Of a DNA stretch of 64,000 nt, positions 8,299 through 16,011 are shown piece after piece. The stretch comes from Thioalkalivibrio thiocyanodenitrificans ARhD 1 (lineage in GTDB: Bacteria; Pseudomonadota; Gammaproteobacteria; Ectothiorhodospirales; Ectothiorhodospiraceae): contig NZ_KB900537.1 of the NCBI RefSeq assembly GCF_000378965.1, positions 1-64,000 on the forward strand. Reading direction: 5' to 3'. Within the stretch, counting starts at the first letter, position 1. The number at the start of each line of letters is the position of its first letter. The position numbers and the translations under genes were made by a program. The notes under the pieces are model-generated. The model was not told the DNA's origin, did no database searches, and saw only the letters and a list, made by a program, of their open reading frames with translations.

Positions 8299-8898
8299 AT
8301 GGCGAAAGCAAAACTCTATCTCGCGATCGATGCCGCCGGCAGGGAGCATGTTTTCCATTCGTGGCCGGAGTGCGAAGCCTTTGTGCATGGGCAGCCTTTC
8401 CGTTTCGTAGGGGCGCCTTCACTGGAAGCGGCGCGGGTCCGGCTCTACGATATGGGGCAACCCCCATCAAAGTCCGGCTCAGCCGCAGCACGCGCTATAT
8501 CAACAAGTACCGGCCGTCCCACCCGCGGCATCTGCTGTGATGCCGGCACGCGCGGCAATCCGGGACCCTGTGAATACCAGGTGACAAGCCTTCATGGCGA
8601 GGTCCTGCGTCATCAGGACCTCGGGTTTGGCACCAACAATTTCGCCGAGCTCTCCGGTATCGAGGCAGCCATCCATTTGGCGATCTCCTCCCGGGAAACC
8701 CTCATCTGGACAGATTCGCAGATCGCGCTCGGCTGGATCGCCACGGGCCGGGTGGGGCAGAAGGTGGCCGAGCGCCGGCGCATCTGCGATACGGTCTCAA
8801 AGATCCAGTCGCTGCTCGAGCGGCACCCGCAGATCAAGCTGTCGAAGTGGAATACCCGGCAGTGGGGGGAGATCCCGGCCGATTTCGGAAGAAAGTGA
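8299..8898 (+). CDS. rnhA: Ribonuclease HI with N-terminal hybrid-binding domain
   Basis: Cleaves the RNA strand of RNA-DNA hybrids. The 199-residue protein has an N-terminal domain (~4-47) like the RNase H1 hybrid-binding domain, then the RNase H fold with all four acidic residues: D81 (CCDAGTRGNPG), E117 (NNFAELSGIEAA), D139 (IWTDSQIALGW) and D195 (ADFGRK). AGAGAGGA precedes the ATG. Co-transcribed with recJ, so the pair could process R-loops and replication intermediates of the element. Confidence 0.92.
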   Translation: MAKAKLYLAIDAAGREHVFHSWPECEAFVHGQPFRFVGAPSLEAARVRLYDMGQPPSKSGSAAARAISTSTGRPTRGICCDAGTRGNPGPCEYQVTSLHGEVLRHQDLGFGTNNFAELSGIEAAIHLAISSRETLIWTDSQIALGWIATGRVGQKVAERRRICDTVSKIQSLLERHPQIKLSKWNTRQWGEIPADFGRK

Positions 8899-8924
8899 GC
8901 GCCCAAGGGCCGGCTGGCCTGCGC

Positions 8925-10184
8925 TCAGACTCCCGCCTTGTACGGCTTTCTTGACCCCTCGAGCGCCCTGTCTGCCTTCACGATGGTTGGCGCAATCCAG
9001 ATCAACCTCCTCTGAGTACGCCGCGGCCCGTAGGATTGCTGCCTCAGGTGTCCGCGCCGCCAATGCGTGGCTACGGCCCGCGTACCAGCCTCCGGCCCTT
9101 GCGCCTCGCGAATGCTCACGCCGGGCGTCACCTCGACATAATCATACAGCCGAAGCGCGCGGCGCTTGGCCTTTCTGATCTTCGAGGCGGAGCGAAGCTT
9201 TGAGAGCGCCTGCTCGGCCTCCGATCGATCCCGCCTCAGCGCTTTGCGCACCGAGCTCGAATTCAAGAACAGCAAGGCTTTCGCCACGTGCCCCACGGCC
9301 GCCTGATACTCTGACACGTCCTCCTCGGCCAATCCCCCGAACCACGGGGTGTCGTCATCGTGTGAAATCGCGTAGTGCGCAATGTGGCGCTCGAACATCG
9401 CCCCGACAGTCTCTTCAGGGTCCTGAGCCAGGAGGCTGATATTGAGGGTCGTATCGTCGGAGAAATTGCGCTTCCCTGCGGGGGAGCCGATAAACAGAAG
9501 ATCGATCACGCGATAGGGCTGGGTTACATCGATGCCGAGCCTCTCGGCCTTCTCCAGAGACGCCCCCTCCCGATCGTGCGGGGTCACGCTCACCTCGAAC
9601 ACGTAGGCACCCTCGAGCACGTGGCGACCGGATTGCTGGTTTTGCAGGGCGATGTTGGAGCAGGGTGATTCGCCGAAGCGGATGTAGATGCTCGGATATG
9701 GGGCCTTGAAATAGGCCATTGGCGTATCTTCCGCGATCCCCGTGTTCTCGAGCGCCATATTCAGTTCATCGGTCAGCTGAAACAGGGTCCCGCCCTGAAG
9801 CCGGTAACGAAACGGCATGATAGTGGCATCGAGAACGCCCAGGTTCTTTCCGCTTGCCTGCTGCCCAAGGATCCCGAGGTCGATCATCACCTGGATGACG
9901 TGAGGGTGCGCCAGGGCGAGGCGGTTGTAGCAGCGCTCTATGTCGAGATCAGGGTCAGAGAACAGGGCCAGCATGTCCTTGGCCGCCTGGCCTGGGAACA
10001 TCTCGAGAAACTGGTCCGCGGTCCTTGAGAGCTCTTCGCGCACCGGCGCCGGCAACTGGCCGAGCCTTTGCATGTCATCCGGTGAAAGTCCTGCGAATAC
10101 CGGATCGAGCCCGCTATTGATGCGCCATTGATCCATGGCACGAAACATCCGCGCATCCATCTCGAGGGGATTCTCAGAAAGCAT
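8925..10184 (-). CDS. Possible AcrVA2-family protein
   Basis: A 419-residue protein from the ATG at 10184, chosen because AGGAGG lies ten bases upstream (alternatives: ATG 10232, TTG 10256). The N-terminal half is helical; the middle is mixed alpha/beta. The C-terminus has THWRRGHLRQQSYGP then RLIWIAPTIV. AcrVA2, which inhibits Cas12a, ends with a comparable RRGH..G....RW.P pattern, and many plasmid proteins fall in that family. The assignment rests on memory of that motif and would need a profile search. Anti-CRISPR activity is not shown. Convergent with rnhA. Confidence 0.55.
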   Translation of the reverse strand: MLSENPLEMDARMFRAMDQWRINSGLDPVFAGLSPDDMQRLGQLPAPVREELSRTADQFLEMFPGQAAKDMLALFSDPDLDIERCYNRLALAHPHVIQVMIDLGILGQQASGKNLGVLDATIMPFRYRLQGGTLFQLTDELNMALENTGIAEDTPMAYFKAPYPSIYIRFGESPCSNIALQNQQSGRHVLEGAYVFEVSVTPHDREGASLEKAERLGIDVTQPYRVIDLLFIGSPAGKRNFSDDTTLNISLLAQDPEETVGAMFERHIAHYAISHDDDTPWFGGLAEEDVSEYQAAVGHVAKALLFLNSSSVRKALRRDRSEAEQALSKLRSASKIRKAKRRALRLYDYVEVTPGVSIREAQGPEAGTRAVATHWRRGHLRQQSYGPRRTQRRLIWIAPTIVKADRALEGSRKPYKAGV

Positions 10185-10357
10185 GGGCCTTGCGCCTCCT
10201 ATCCTTTCCTGCCCGGCGGGGATGAGCGGCATATATTCACCGACCACCGGTTTCAAAACACTACCTTGGCTGCCCTATATTCTCAAGGGCGCTCACCTCA
10301 TACACAAGCAATAGTGCCCTTTAGACGGCCCCGGCCCCATATCTAGGTCAAGGTTGC

Positions 10358-10387
10358 TTGACAGGCAAAGTATAGCAGTGCTATTAT
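10358..10387 (+). promoter_or_regulatory. Sigma-70 promoter (TTGACA-18-TATTAT)
   Basis: Consensus -35 TTGACA at 10358, an 18-base spacer and TATTAT at 10382. It serves the small gene at 10488 with a ~95-base leader. It overlaps the minus-strand element at 10370. Confidence 0.75.
10370..10375 (-). promoter_or_regulatory. Extended -10 promoter (minus, CTGCTATACTTTGC)
   Basis: Same TGCTATACTTTGC word as upstream of recJ, embedded in the spacer of the plus-strand sigma-70 promoter. It would drive the AcrVA2-like gene with a ~180-base leader. The two divergent promoters should exclude one another. Confidence 0.55.
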
Positions 10388-10487
10388 GCGAACCATAGAA
10401 GAAACTTTGTCTGTCATCGTCGAGAGCAGGAGGGAGATGTGAGCACAGACAACCGCGCCCCAAAGACAGGCGCATCGGAGATTGAAA

Positions 10488-10697
10488 ATGAGCACGGTAA
10501 TCGATTTCAACAAACACAAGCGCGAGCGCGATCTGAAGATCCGCTGGCGCGCGAAGGCTGAAGGCATGGTGCAGGCCGCCATGGAGCTTCCGCCGCACCA
10601 CTACATGCGCCGCGCGGCACTGGCCGCCGCCGATCGTGATTTTGATCTCGCGGAAGACATCATTCGCCAGGAGCGCGCTCGCCGGTCAGGCAAGTAA
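10488..10697 (+). CDS. Small basic hypothetical protein
   Basis: A 69-residue, Arg/Lys-rich, probably helical protein (FNKHKRERDLKIRWRAKAEG near the start). The ATG at 10488 follows CGGAG. The leader carries AGGAGGGAGATGTGAGC, from which a 39-codon overlapping frame could start at the GTG at 10439, so translation here might be coupled. Function unknown; the charge suggests nucleic-acid binding. Confidence 0.65.
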   Translation: MSTVIDFNKHKRERDLKIRWRAKAEGMVQAAMELPPHHYMRRAALAAADRDFDLAEDIIRQERARRSGK

Positions 10698-10698
10698 A

Positions 10699-10724
10699 AC
10701 GGGCCCAGGGAGGGCCCGTGTTTG
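10699..10724 (+). terminator. Terminator between convergent genes
   Basis: ACGGGCCC/GGGCCCGT hairpin followed by GTTTG. It lies between the 10488 gene and the convergent membrane-protein gene. Confidence 0.6.
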
Positions 10725-10737
10725 AATGATGGGGATT

Positions 10738-11190
10738 TTAGAAGTCCCCGTAAGCATCGCGATCCTGTGATTTTACAAGCCTCCGTGCCTCCTTCTTGAG
10801 CTCTTTCTCGAGCCCCTGGAAGTCGACTTCCTCTTCCTCCTTGAAACGAAGATCGAATACTTCGTTTTCGAACTCATCGATCTCCTCCTTCGAGGATTCC
10901 AGGACGATCTCCTCGGAAATCTCCATCTCCTGAAGATCCACGCCCTCGTCCTCACCGAGGCATGCCTCGGCGTCATCCTTGACCTCATCCCACATTCCTT
11001 TGAGGGATACCCAGCAGCATGCGCCAACGCCCCAGGCGGCAAGCCCGGTGAGCCCGGCTATGGCCGCCTTTGTGGCGCCCGCGGTGGTCAGGCTGATGGC
11101 GCCCGAGGCCCATGCGTGAGCCTCTACGACTGCCGCATAACCAAGCGCGGCGGTTACAGCGAACAGTACCAGATATGCGAATGCCCTCAT
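10738..11190 (-). CDS. Membrane protein with acidic coiled tail
   Basis: A 150-residue protein with two hydrophobic segments (~4-22 and ~40-65) and a long Glu-rich, probably coiled cytoplasmic tail (~70-150). The ATG at 11190 follows GGAGAG and sits behind the promoter at 11224. No family recognised. Confidence 0.7.
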   Translation of the reverse strand: MRAFAYLVLFAVTAALGYAAVVEAHAWASGAISLTTAGATKAAIAGLTGLAAWGVGACCWVSLKGMWDEVKDDAEACLGEDEGVDLQEMEISEEIVLESSKEEIDEFENEVFDLRFKEEEEVDFQGLEKELKKEARRLVKSQDRDAYGDF

Positions 11191-11223
11191 CGTCACTCTC
11201 CTCGTTATTTGCGGATCTGCAAC

Positions 11224-11229
11224 GTATAG
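11224..11229 (-). promoter_or_regulatory. Sigma-S-like -10 element (minus, GTCGCTATACG)
   Basis: Serves the membrane-protein gene ending at 10738, with the start codon ~34 bases downstream. Confidence 0.6.
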
Positions 11230-11285
11230 CGACCGCCACAATCCTTTCTGATCAGGCCCTTGGGCGAGCGAATTGGTCTTTTTCC

Positions 11286-11291
11286 CTACAT
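11286..11291 (+). promoter_or_regulatory. Sigma-S-like -10 element (TTCCCTACAT)
   Basis: Starts the gene at 11324, 32 bases before its GTG. Confidence 0.6.
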
Positions 11292-11323
11292 TTAAGAGGC
11301 CCGTCATCAAATGGAGGGTTTTT

Positions 11324-11683
11324 GTGAGAAGAAAAGCACTGCCGAAACTCCTGGGTGGGCAATCCACGCAGGGGACATACAAGGTCAAGGTTCAAGGGGT
11401 TTGCTCTCCGAAGGACCTCGAAATCGCGCGCACCAGACTCGGGGCCGTCCTCAATGGAGCGGTCAGCGTCGAAGGACATCGCCTGGTCGTGGACTTCGAA
11501 GGCTCGCTTCCTTATGAAGCCGTTTCCGACCTGGACTCTGTCCTTGACAGCCTGGGCGAGAACGCCAGCTCCCCGGGCCTCCTGTTTGAGGAGGCCGGTG
11601 ATCGGCGCAGGTTCCTGGTGATCCGTGTCGGGGTCATCGATGCGCAACCCATCGACCACAAGGATCTCAACGAGATCGTGTAA
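11324..11683 (+). CDS. Hypothetical protein
   Basis: A 119-residue protein starting at a GTG preceded by GGAGGG at 11312-11317. Alternating hydrophobic strands suggest a small alpha/beta fold. No recognised family. It has its own promoter (11286) and terminator (11692). Confidence 0.65.
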   Translation: MRRKALPKLLGGQSTQGTYKVKVQGVCSPKDLEIARTRLGAVLNGAVSVEGHRLVVDFEGSLPYEAVSDLDSVLDSLGENASSPGLLFEEAGDRRRFLVIRVGVIDAQPIDHKDLNEIV

Positions 11684-11691
11684 TTCCTTAA

Positions 11692-11717
11692 GCCGCCCCA
11701 TTGAGGGCGGCTTCTTT
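11692..11717 (+). terminator. Rho-independent terminator
   Basis: GCCGCCC/GGGCGGC hairpin followed by TTCTTT. Confidence 0.8.
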
Positions 11718-11767
11718 GCGTGCGTGTGCCTGCCGAGCGCTCCTTTGCTCAACGCACGAAAGATTCG

Positions 11768-11773
11768 CTACAC
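11768..11773 (+). promoter_or_regulatory. Sigma-S-like -10 element (ATTCGCTACAC)
   Basis: 39 bases before the ATG of the gene at 11812. AGGACAAC follows the core. Confidence 0.65.
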
Positions 11774-11811
11774 AGGACAACGGCGTTTCGCCCCGCACTG
11801 AGAGGTGTACG

Positions 11812-12969
11812 ATGTATCACGATGACCACTTCGACGCAGAGCACGAGCAGATCCCTGCGCTCACACAAGCCCTTATCGAGGTCTCCGAAGCTGCCGCCTG
11901 CGCCAAGACCCATCCCCAGGACATCGGTCCTGATACTCGGCTCGACGAGCTTGTACTCAACACCCTCAATCAGGGCTTTGATGGGGCGCTCAGCGAGGCG
12001 ATGACTTCGAGCACGAATATCGACGCCGTGGAGCTCATTCTCGAGAGCCTCAACTACTGGATCGGCAACCGGGTGCTCGATGAGCGCTTCTCCGCCCGCC
12101 TGATCAGTCTCCCGGCGATCGTTGAGCCCGGCAGCCAGGCATACGCCTACAGCGTCGCCCCTTATCAGATCTCCACGCCCGAGGGCCTCATGAAGGGCCT
12201 GCGGGCTTGTGGCGCCCTCGGCGCCGGCCACCGTCTGATGATGCTCAATCACCTCGTGACGCAAGAAGCCCTGGATCAGATGCTCCCCTCCGATCAGTTC
12301 CAGATCGTCTCGCAGATCGTGAACACGGCGTCGAACTCCCCCTGCGAACTCCCCGATCTGTTCATCCCCATGTCGTGCCCGGACGAGGGTGAACGCCCGC
12401 CTCTCGCCGAGTTCTGTCACTGGATCGGAGTGATCCTGATTGACCGGGAGGCCTCCGAGTTCGAACCCTTCACCAACCTCACCCTGGCGCGCGAGAGACC
12501 AGACCTTGAGAGGTGGCTCACGTCTGTTGCTAGTGAGTTCGAAGGCCAGCTCGGCAAGATAATCACCTTCCTTCCTCCGGCGCCCTTTGTCGAGGCGCAG
12601 CGAAACCTCCACGTGGCTGGCTCGCTCGAGGTTCTGGGGAGCGTGATCGACTCTCTCGAGGAGTATCTCTATGCGCCGCCCGCGGACCTCAAGTGCCTGC
12701 TCACGCTTCACGATGGGGGCGAGCATTCCGATATGCTCGTGCTCCACATATACGATGAAGACCTCTCCAGGATGATGGAATTTCAGTGGATCCTGCGAGA
12801 TGAGTCCGCCGAAGACGCTGAGGCCTTTATTCGGGCGGCCTTGCGCGCCCGCGGCATCGAGAACATCACCTTCCTCGACCGATATCTGGGGCTCACTGAG
12901 CGTATCCCGCTCGAGACCGTCATCGCCGCCCGAAACGACGATAGCTGCCCGGCGCCGAAAATCCACTAG
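11812..12969 (+). CDS. Hypothetical protein
   Basis: A 385-residue acidic protein, largely alpha-helical, with no motif I recognise and no signal peptide. The ATG at 11812 has GAGAGGTG upstream. Own promoter at 11768; no terminator before the next promoter at 13007. Confidence 0.7.
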   Translation: MYHDDHFDAEHEQIPALTQALIEVSEAAACAKTHPQDIGPDTRLDELVLNTLNQGFDGALSEAMTSSTNIDAVELILESLNYWIGNRVLDERFSARLISLPAIVEPGSQAYAYSVAPYQISTPEGLMKGLRACGALGAGHRLMMLNHLVTQEALDQMLPSDQFQIVSQIVNTASNSPCELPDLFIPMSCPDEGERPPLAEFCHWIGVILIDREASEFEPFTNLTLARERPDLERWLTSVASEFEGQLGKIITFLPPAPFVEAQRNLHVAGSLEVLGSVIDSLEEYLYAPPADLKCLLTLHDGGEHSDMLVLHIYDEDLSRMMEFQWILRDESAEDAEAFIRAALRARGIENITFLDRYLGLTERIPLETVIAARNDDSCPAPKIH

Positions 12970-13006
12970 AAATCAGCGCGTATGCGTGATTTCCGTCCCA
13001 TGGTGA

Positions 13007-13012
13007 CTATAC
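13007..13012 (+). promoter_or_regulatory. Sigma-S-like -10 element (GTGACTATACC)
   Basis: 31 bases before the Toprim gene. CTATACCTCTGTAGGC resembles the CCTCTTGAGG class. Confidence 0.6.
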
Positions 13013-13042
13013 CTCTGTAGGCATGAAATCAGAGGGAACATC

Positions 13043-14170
13043 ATGGGAAGAATGACCAAAGAGGAAAGACTGGAGCGCCTCAAGGCATTTTCTGAGACGC
13101 TCAACGAGAATGACTTTGCTCAGTATCTCGACGAGGTCGCCTCAGGGGTCGGAATCCAGGAGGGCGAGGGCTATCTCCTTGACCAATCCTGGCACAAGGC
13201 CACCGCCGTCGAGCGATCTGACAAGGGAAAGGTCTCCTATAAGGGCGAGTGGCGCTACACCCCGACCGGGATACGATACCCGACGGCGACGTTGCGCAAC
13301 TACCGCGGCGGTGAGCAGTCCGTCTACTTCGATGGCTACAAACCGCTGATCGAGCTGTTCAACCAACACCTCCAGGGTGTTGAGCCTGAACCGAGAAAGC
13401 CCAGGAGGCGACGCCCCGCCAAGAAGCAGCGCGAGAATCGCTCGATGCAGAAACTGCTCGAGCGTGAGCAGCGCGAGGCGCGGGAGATTGTCTCCGGGGA
13501 CCCTGTCGATCTGTACTTGCGCGCTCGAGGCCTTGGACTTTCGTCCTGGCCTTCCGAGATCCGATACCTGCCTGGTGCGCCTTACTATTACAGGCTGGAG
13601 AACGGCCGCCGCGTGGTGCTCGGAGAGTACCCGACCATGGTAGCCTTTATCCGCAACGTGGATGGTGAAGTCGTAGGACGCCACGCGACCTATCTGGATC
13701 CCGAGAAACCCGGGAAGGCCACCATCGTCGACCCCGAGACCGGAGAGATCCTGACCTCGCGAAAGATGGTGACGGCGAAAGAGGGCGCAGCCGCGACTGC
13801 CGCGATCCATCTGTTCGAGCCCGGCAATGTGCTGGCGCTGAGCGAAGGCATCGAATCGGCACTGGCTGTCCACCAGGTCACCGGCCTGCCTGTCTGGCCC
13901 TGCCTTTCAGCAGGCGGCATGCGAAGGGTCGAGCTGCCCATGGCGGTCAACAAGGTGCTGATCTGCGGAGAGCACGATCGATTCAACCGCACCACGCGCC
14001 GCAGAGCGAGCGAGCATAACTGCCGCCTGCTCTGGGAGCGGATGCAGACAGAATGGCGCGACTCGCTCATCGTCTGCCCGCTGACAGAGGGCAAAGACTG
14101 GTTGGACGCCCTTGGCACGCCCGAGCAAAGACTGCTCAGCTACGCCACGAAGGTCCTGCTTAACCGATAA
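13043..14170 (+). CDS. Toprim-domain protein (plasmid/phage primase-like)
   Basis: A 375-residue protein. Residues ~255-370 form a Toprim-like domain: LALSEGIESALAV (Glu268), then KVLICGEHDRFN, where most relatives have a D-x-D. The centre (~165-250) is the beta-rich region usual before the Toprim in virulence-associated/TraC-type primases (DUF7146-like). A basic linker (RKPRRRRPAKKQR, ~114-126) may bind DNA. No N-terminal zinc ribbon is visible, so primer synthesis is uncertain. AGAGGGA precedes the ATG, and it has its own promoter and terminator. Confidence 0.75.
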   Translation: MGRMTKEERLERLKAFSETLNENDFAQYLDEVASGVGIQEGEGYLLDQSWHKATAVERSDKGKVSYKGEWRYTPTGIRYPTATLRNYRGGEQSVYFDGYKPLIELFNQHLQGVEPEPRKPRRRRPAKKQRENRSMQKLLEREQREAREIVSGDPVDLYLRARGLGLSSWPSEIRYLPGAPYYYRLENGRRVVLGEYPTMVAFIRNVDGEVVGRHATYLDPEKPGKATIVDPETGEILTSRKMVTAKEGAAATAAIHLFEPGNVLALSEGIESALAVHQVTGLPVWPCLSAGGMRRVELPMAVNKVLICGEHDRFNRTTRRRASEHNCRLLWERMQTEWRDSLIVCPLTEGKDWLDALGTPEQRLLSYATKVLLNR

Positions 14171-14183
14171 CGCTTCTCACTCA

Positions 14184-14208
14184 CCGCCCACCCCGTGGGC
14201 GGTTTTTT
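14184..14208 (+). terminator. Rho-independent terminator
   Basis: CCGCCCA/TGGGCGG hairpin followed by six T. Confidence 0.9.
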
Positions 14209-14232
14209 CGTGCGGATCTCTCTGCTTTTTCT

Positions 14233-14238
14233 CTACAC
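14233..14238 (+). promoter_or_regulatory. Sigma-S-like -10 element (TTCTCTACAC)
   Basis: Serves the gene at 14266. CCTTCGTAAGGTCAACA follows, a variant of the palindromic CCTCTTGAGGTCAACA word. Confidence 0.65.
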
Positions 14239-14265
14239 CTTCGTAAGGTCAACAAAGAGGAGTAG

Positions 14266-15864
14266 ATGATGAATCACGGCAGAGTCAAGGTTCCACACGA
14301 ATTCTTCGCCAAAGCCAAGCTCGAGTACCAGAACTGGACTTTCGCTTTCTTTCGCGAAGCCGTTCAAAACAGCTACGATGCCGGCGCAAGCGAGATCCAC
14401 ATCACGGCCGACAGCGTCGATGGTGGGATCGAAGTCGCCGTGCGTGACAACGGCAAGGGTATGGATCGCCGCCGCCTGCTCAATGTCCTGCTTTGCCTGG
14501 GGGCCAGTGAGAAGGATGATCCCGATTCGGTTGGTGGCTTCGGGTATGCGAAGACGCTTCTGTTCTTTGCGCACACTCGTTATGAGATCCACACCCGAGA
14601 GCATCTCGTAAGGGGCGCCGGCGGAGAGTATCAGTACGAGCTCGCCGAGTTCCCATACAGCGGCACCAAGGCGGTTGTGCTGATGAGCGGGGTCGATCTC
14701 TACGACATCTCGCGTGCTCTGCGCACGTTCGTGTCTCATTTTCACCCCCGTCGCAAGTGCCAGATTTTCTACAATGGCGAGCTGTGCGAACCGTCGACCG
14801 AGCGCTACCCGATGACGGTCAATACCGATCTCGGGCGCATTCGGTTCAAGGAAAACGGCGGCTCTCATACGATCCTCTGGGTTCGCTCGCGAGGCCTGCC
14901 GATGTTCGAGCACGTGGTCTGGAGCTCAAGTTCCACCGCGTTTGTCGGAGTCCTGGATCTTGGCAGGCCCTCCACGGAGGTTCTGACTGCCAACCGGGAC
15001 GGGCTCAAGAGCAGCATCCAGCGCCGCCTGGCGGAGATGGTTGGGGATCTTGAGAAGGCCAGCTTGTCTGCTAAGTTTGAAGACCCGCTGGATCTCGTGC
15101 TCAACCCCTCGAACCTCTCCGAGCCTTTCTCGGCCTTTGAGGGGCCGGCAGGAAGCCGCTCGGGAGTGGATGCTTCGGTCGTCGCCGCGCTGGCTACAGC
15201 ACCGAACACGGAGCCCTCGCCGCCTCTCGCCGAGACGCCGTCTACTGGCATGCCGGCCACTTCCCCGTTCGCGACGCTTGAGCGAAAGAATCGCACGCGA
15301 CTGGAGAAGGTCCTGGATCGATTTCGCCGTCTGGATACCAGCAGGTATCCGAAAAACTTCTGCATTACGACGGCGCAGCTCGATCTCAGCGAGCACCGAA
15401 CGGTCTTTTCAGGCATCCGCAAGGATCTCGCCAAGTCAAAGACCGCGAAGCTGGCGCATTACTGGGACGTGGCTGTACGCGAAGTCATCCGCGGGCTCTC
15501 CAAGGTCGACGAGCGTTACAGCTTCAGGAAGACCGTAGATGGCCCGGAGCCTTTCTTCGGCGAGGCTCACATCAAGAGCGGGTACGTTTACAGCCCGCAT
15601 AACAGCGTCGAGGCGTTGCTTCGCAAGAGGGCAGATCTGATTCAGGTTCTTCTGAACCCGAACACCCTGCCAAAGAGGTGGCTGATAGGGGATCTTGTCG
15701 ATCTCGCTATCCACGAGCTGGCACACATGAACGTCAGCGGCCACGGCGATCGATTTGTCGACGAAGATATGCGTTTGACCAGGATCTTTCGCAGAACCTC
15801 AGGAGAGAAGCGCATCGAAACGCTGGTGCGCGATCGCATCAGGACCTTTGTCCTGAATCGGTAA
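14266..15864 (+). CDS. GHKL ATPase fused to an HExxH metallopeptidase-like domain
   Basis: A 532-residue two-domain protein. Residues ~5-200 carry the Bergerat ATP-binding fold of Hsp90/MutL/histidine kinases: EAVQNSYDAGA (E31, N35), DNGKGM (61-66) and GGFGYAK (90-96). After a Pro/Ser-rich linker (~285-325), the C-terminus has AIHELAHMNVSGHGDRF (H483, E484, H487, H493), the HExxH...HG..F pattern of SprT/WLM/YgjP-type zinc peptidases. GAGGAG precedes ATGATG. I know no characterised protein of this architecture; ATP-driven conformational control of a protease is a plausible inference. Confidence 0.8.
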   Translation: MMNHGRVKVPHEFFAKAKLEYQNWTFAFFREAVQNSYDAGASEIHITADSVDGGIEVAVRDNGKGMDRRRLLNVLLCLGASEKDDPDSVGGFGYAKTLLFFAHTRYEIHTREHLVRGAGGEYQYELAEFPYSGTKAVVLMSGVDLYDISRALRTFVSHFHPRRKCQIFYNGELCEPSTERYPMTVNTDLGRIRFKENGGSHTILWVRSRGLPMFEHVVWSSSSTAFVGVLDLGRPSTEVLTANRDGLKSSIQRRLAEMVGDLEKASLSAKFEDPLDLVLNPSNLSEPFSAFEGPAGSRSGVDASVVAALATAPNTEPSPPLAETPSTGMPATSPFATLERKNRTRLEKVLDRFRRLDTSRYPKNFCITTAQLDLSEHRTVFSGIRKDLAKSKTAKLAHYWDVAVREVIRGLSKVDERYSFRKTVDGPEPFFGEAHIKSGYVYSPHNSVEALLRKRADLIQVLLNPNTLPKRWLIGDLVDLAIHELAHMNVSGHGDRFVDEDMRLTRIFRRTSGEKRIETLVRDRIRTFVLNR

Positions 15865-15874
15865 TTTCCACTCA

Positions 15875-15907
15875 CCCCGTCAGCCGATACTCGGCCGGCG
15901 GGGTTTT
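15875..15907 (+). terminator. Rho-independent terminator
   Basis: CCCCG...CGGGG hairpin containing an inner GCCGA/TCGGC pair, followed by TTTT. Confidence 0.8.
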
Positions 15908-15978
15908 CTCTTCTATCTCGCCTGCCTTCTCCTGTATCGCGCCTTGCCAGGCGCTGCACGTTTTGACTTGTTTTTTCC

Positions 15979-15984
15979 CTACAC
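15979..15984 (+). promoter_or_regulatory. Sigma-S-like -10 element (TTCCCTACAC)
   Basis: 28 bases before the rpfF-like ATG. AGGGCTCCAACA follows. Confidence 0.6.
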
Positions 15985-16011
15985 AGGGCTCCAACAAAAC
16001 CCTGTGACACG

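Noticed and set aside
10439-10558. 39-codon GTG frame behind AGGAGGG upstream of the 10488 gene
   Set aside because: Overlaps the better gene in another frame and is not protein-like in its second half; noted only as possible translational coupling.
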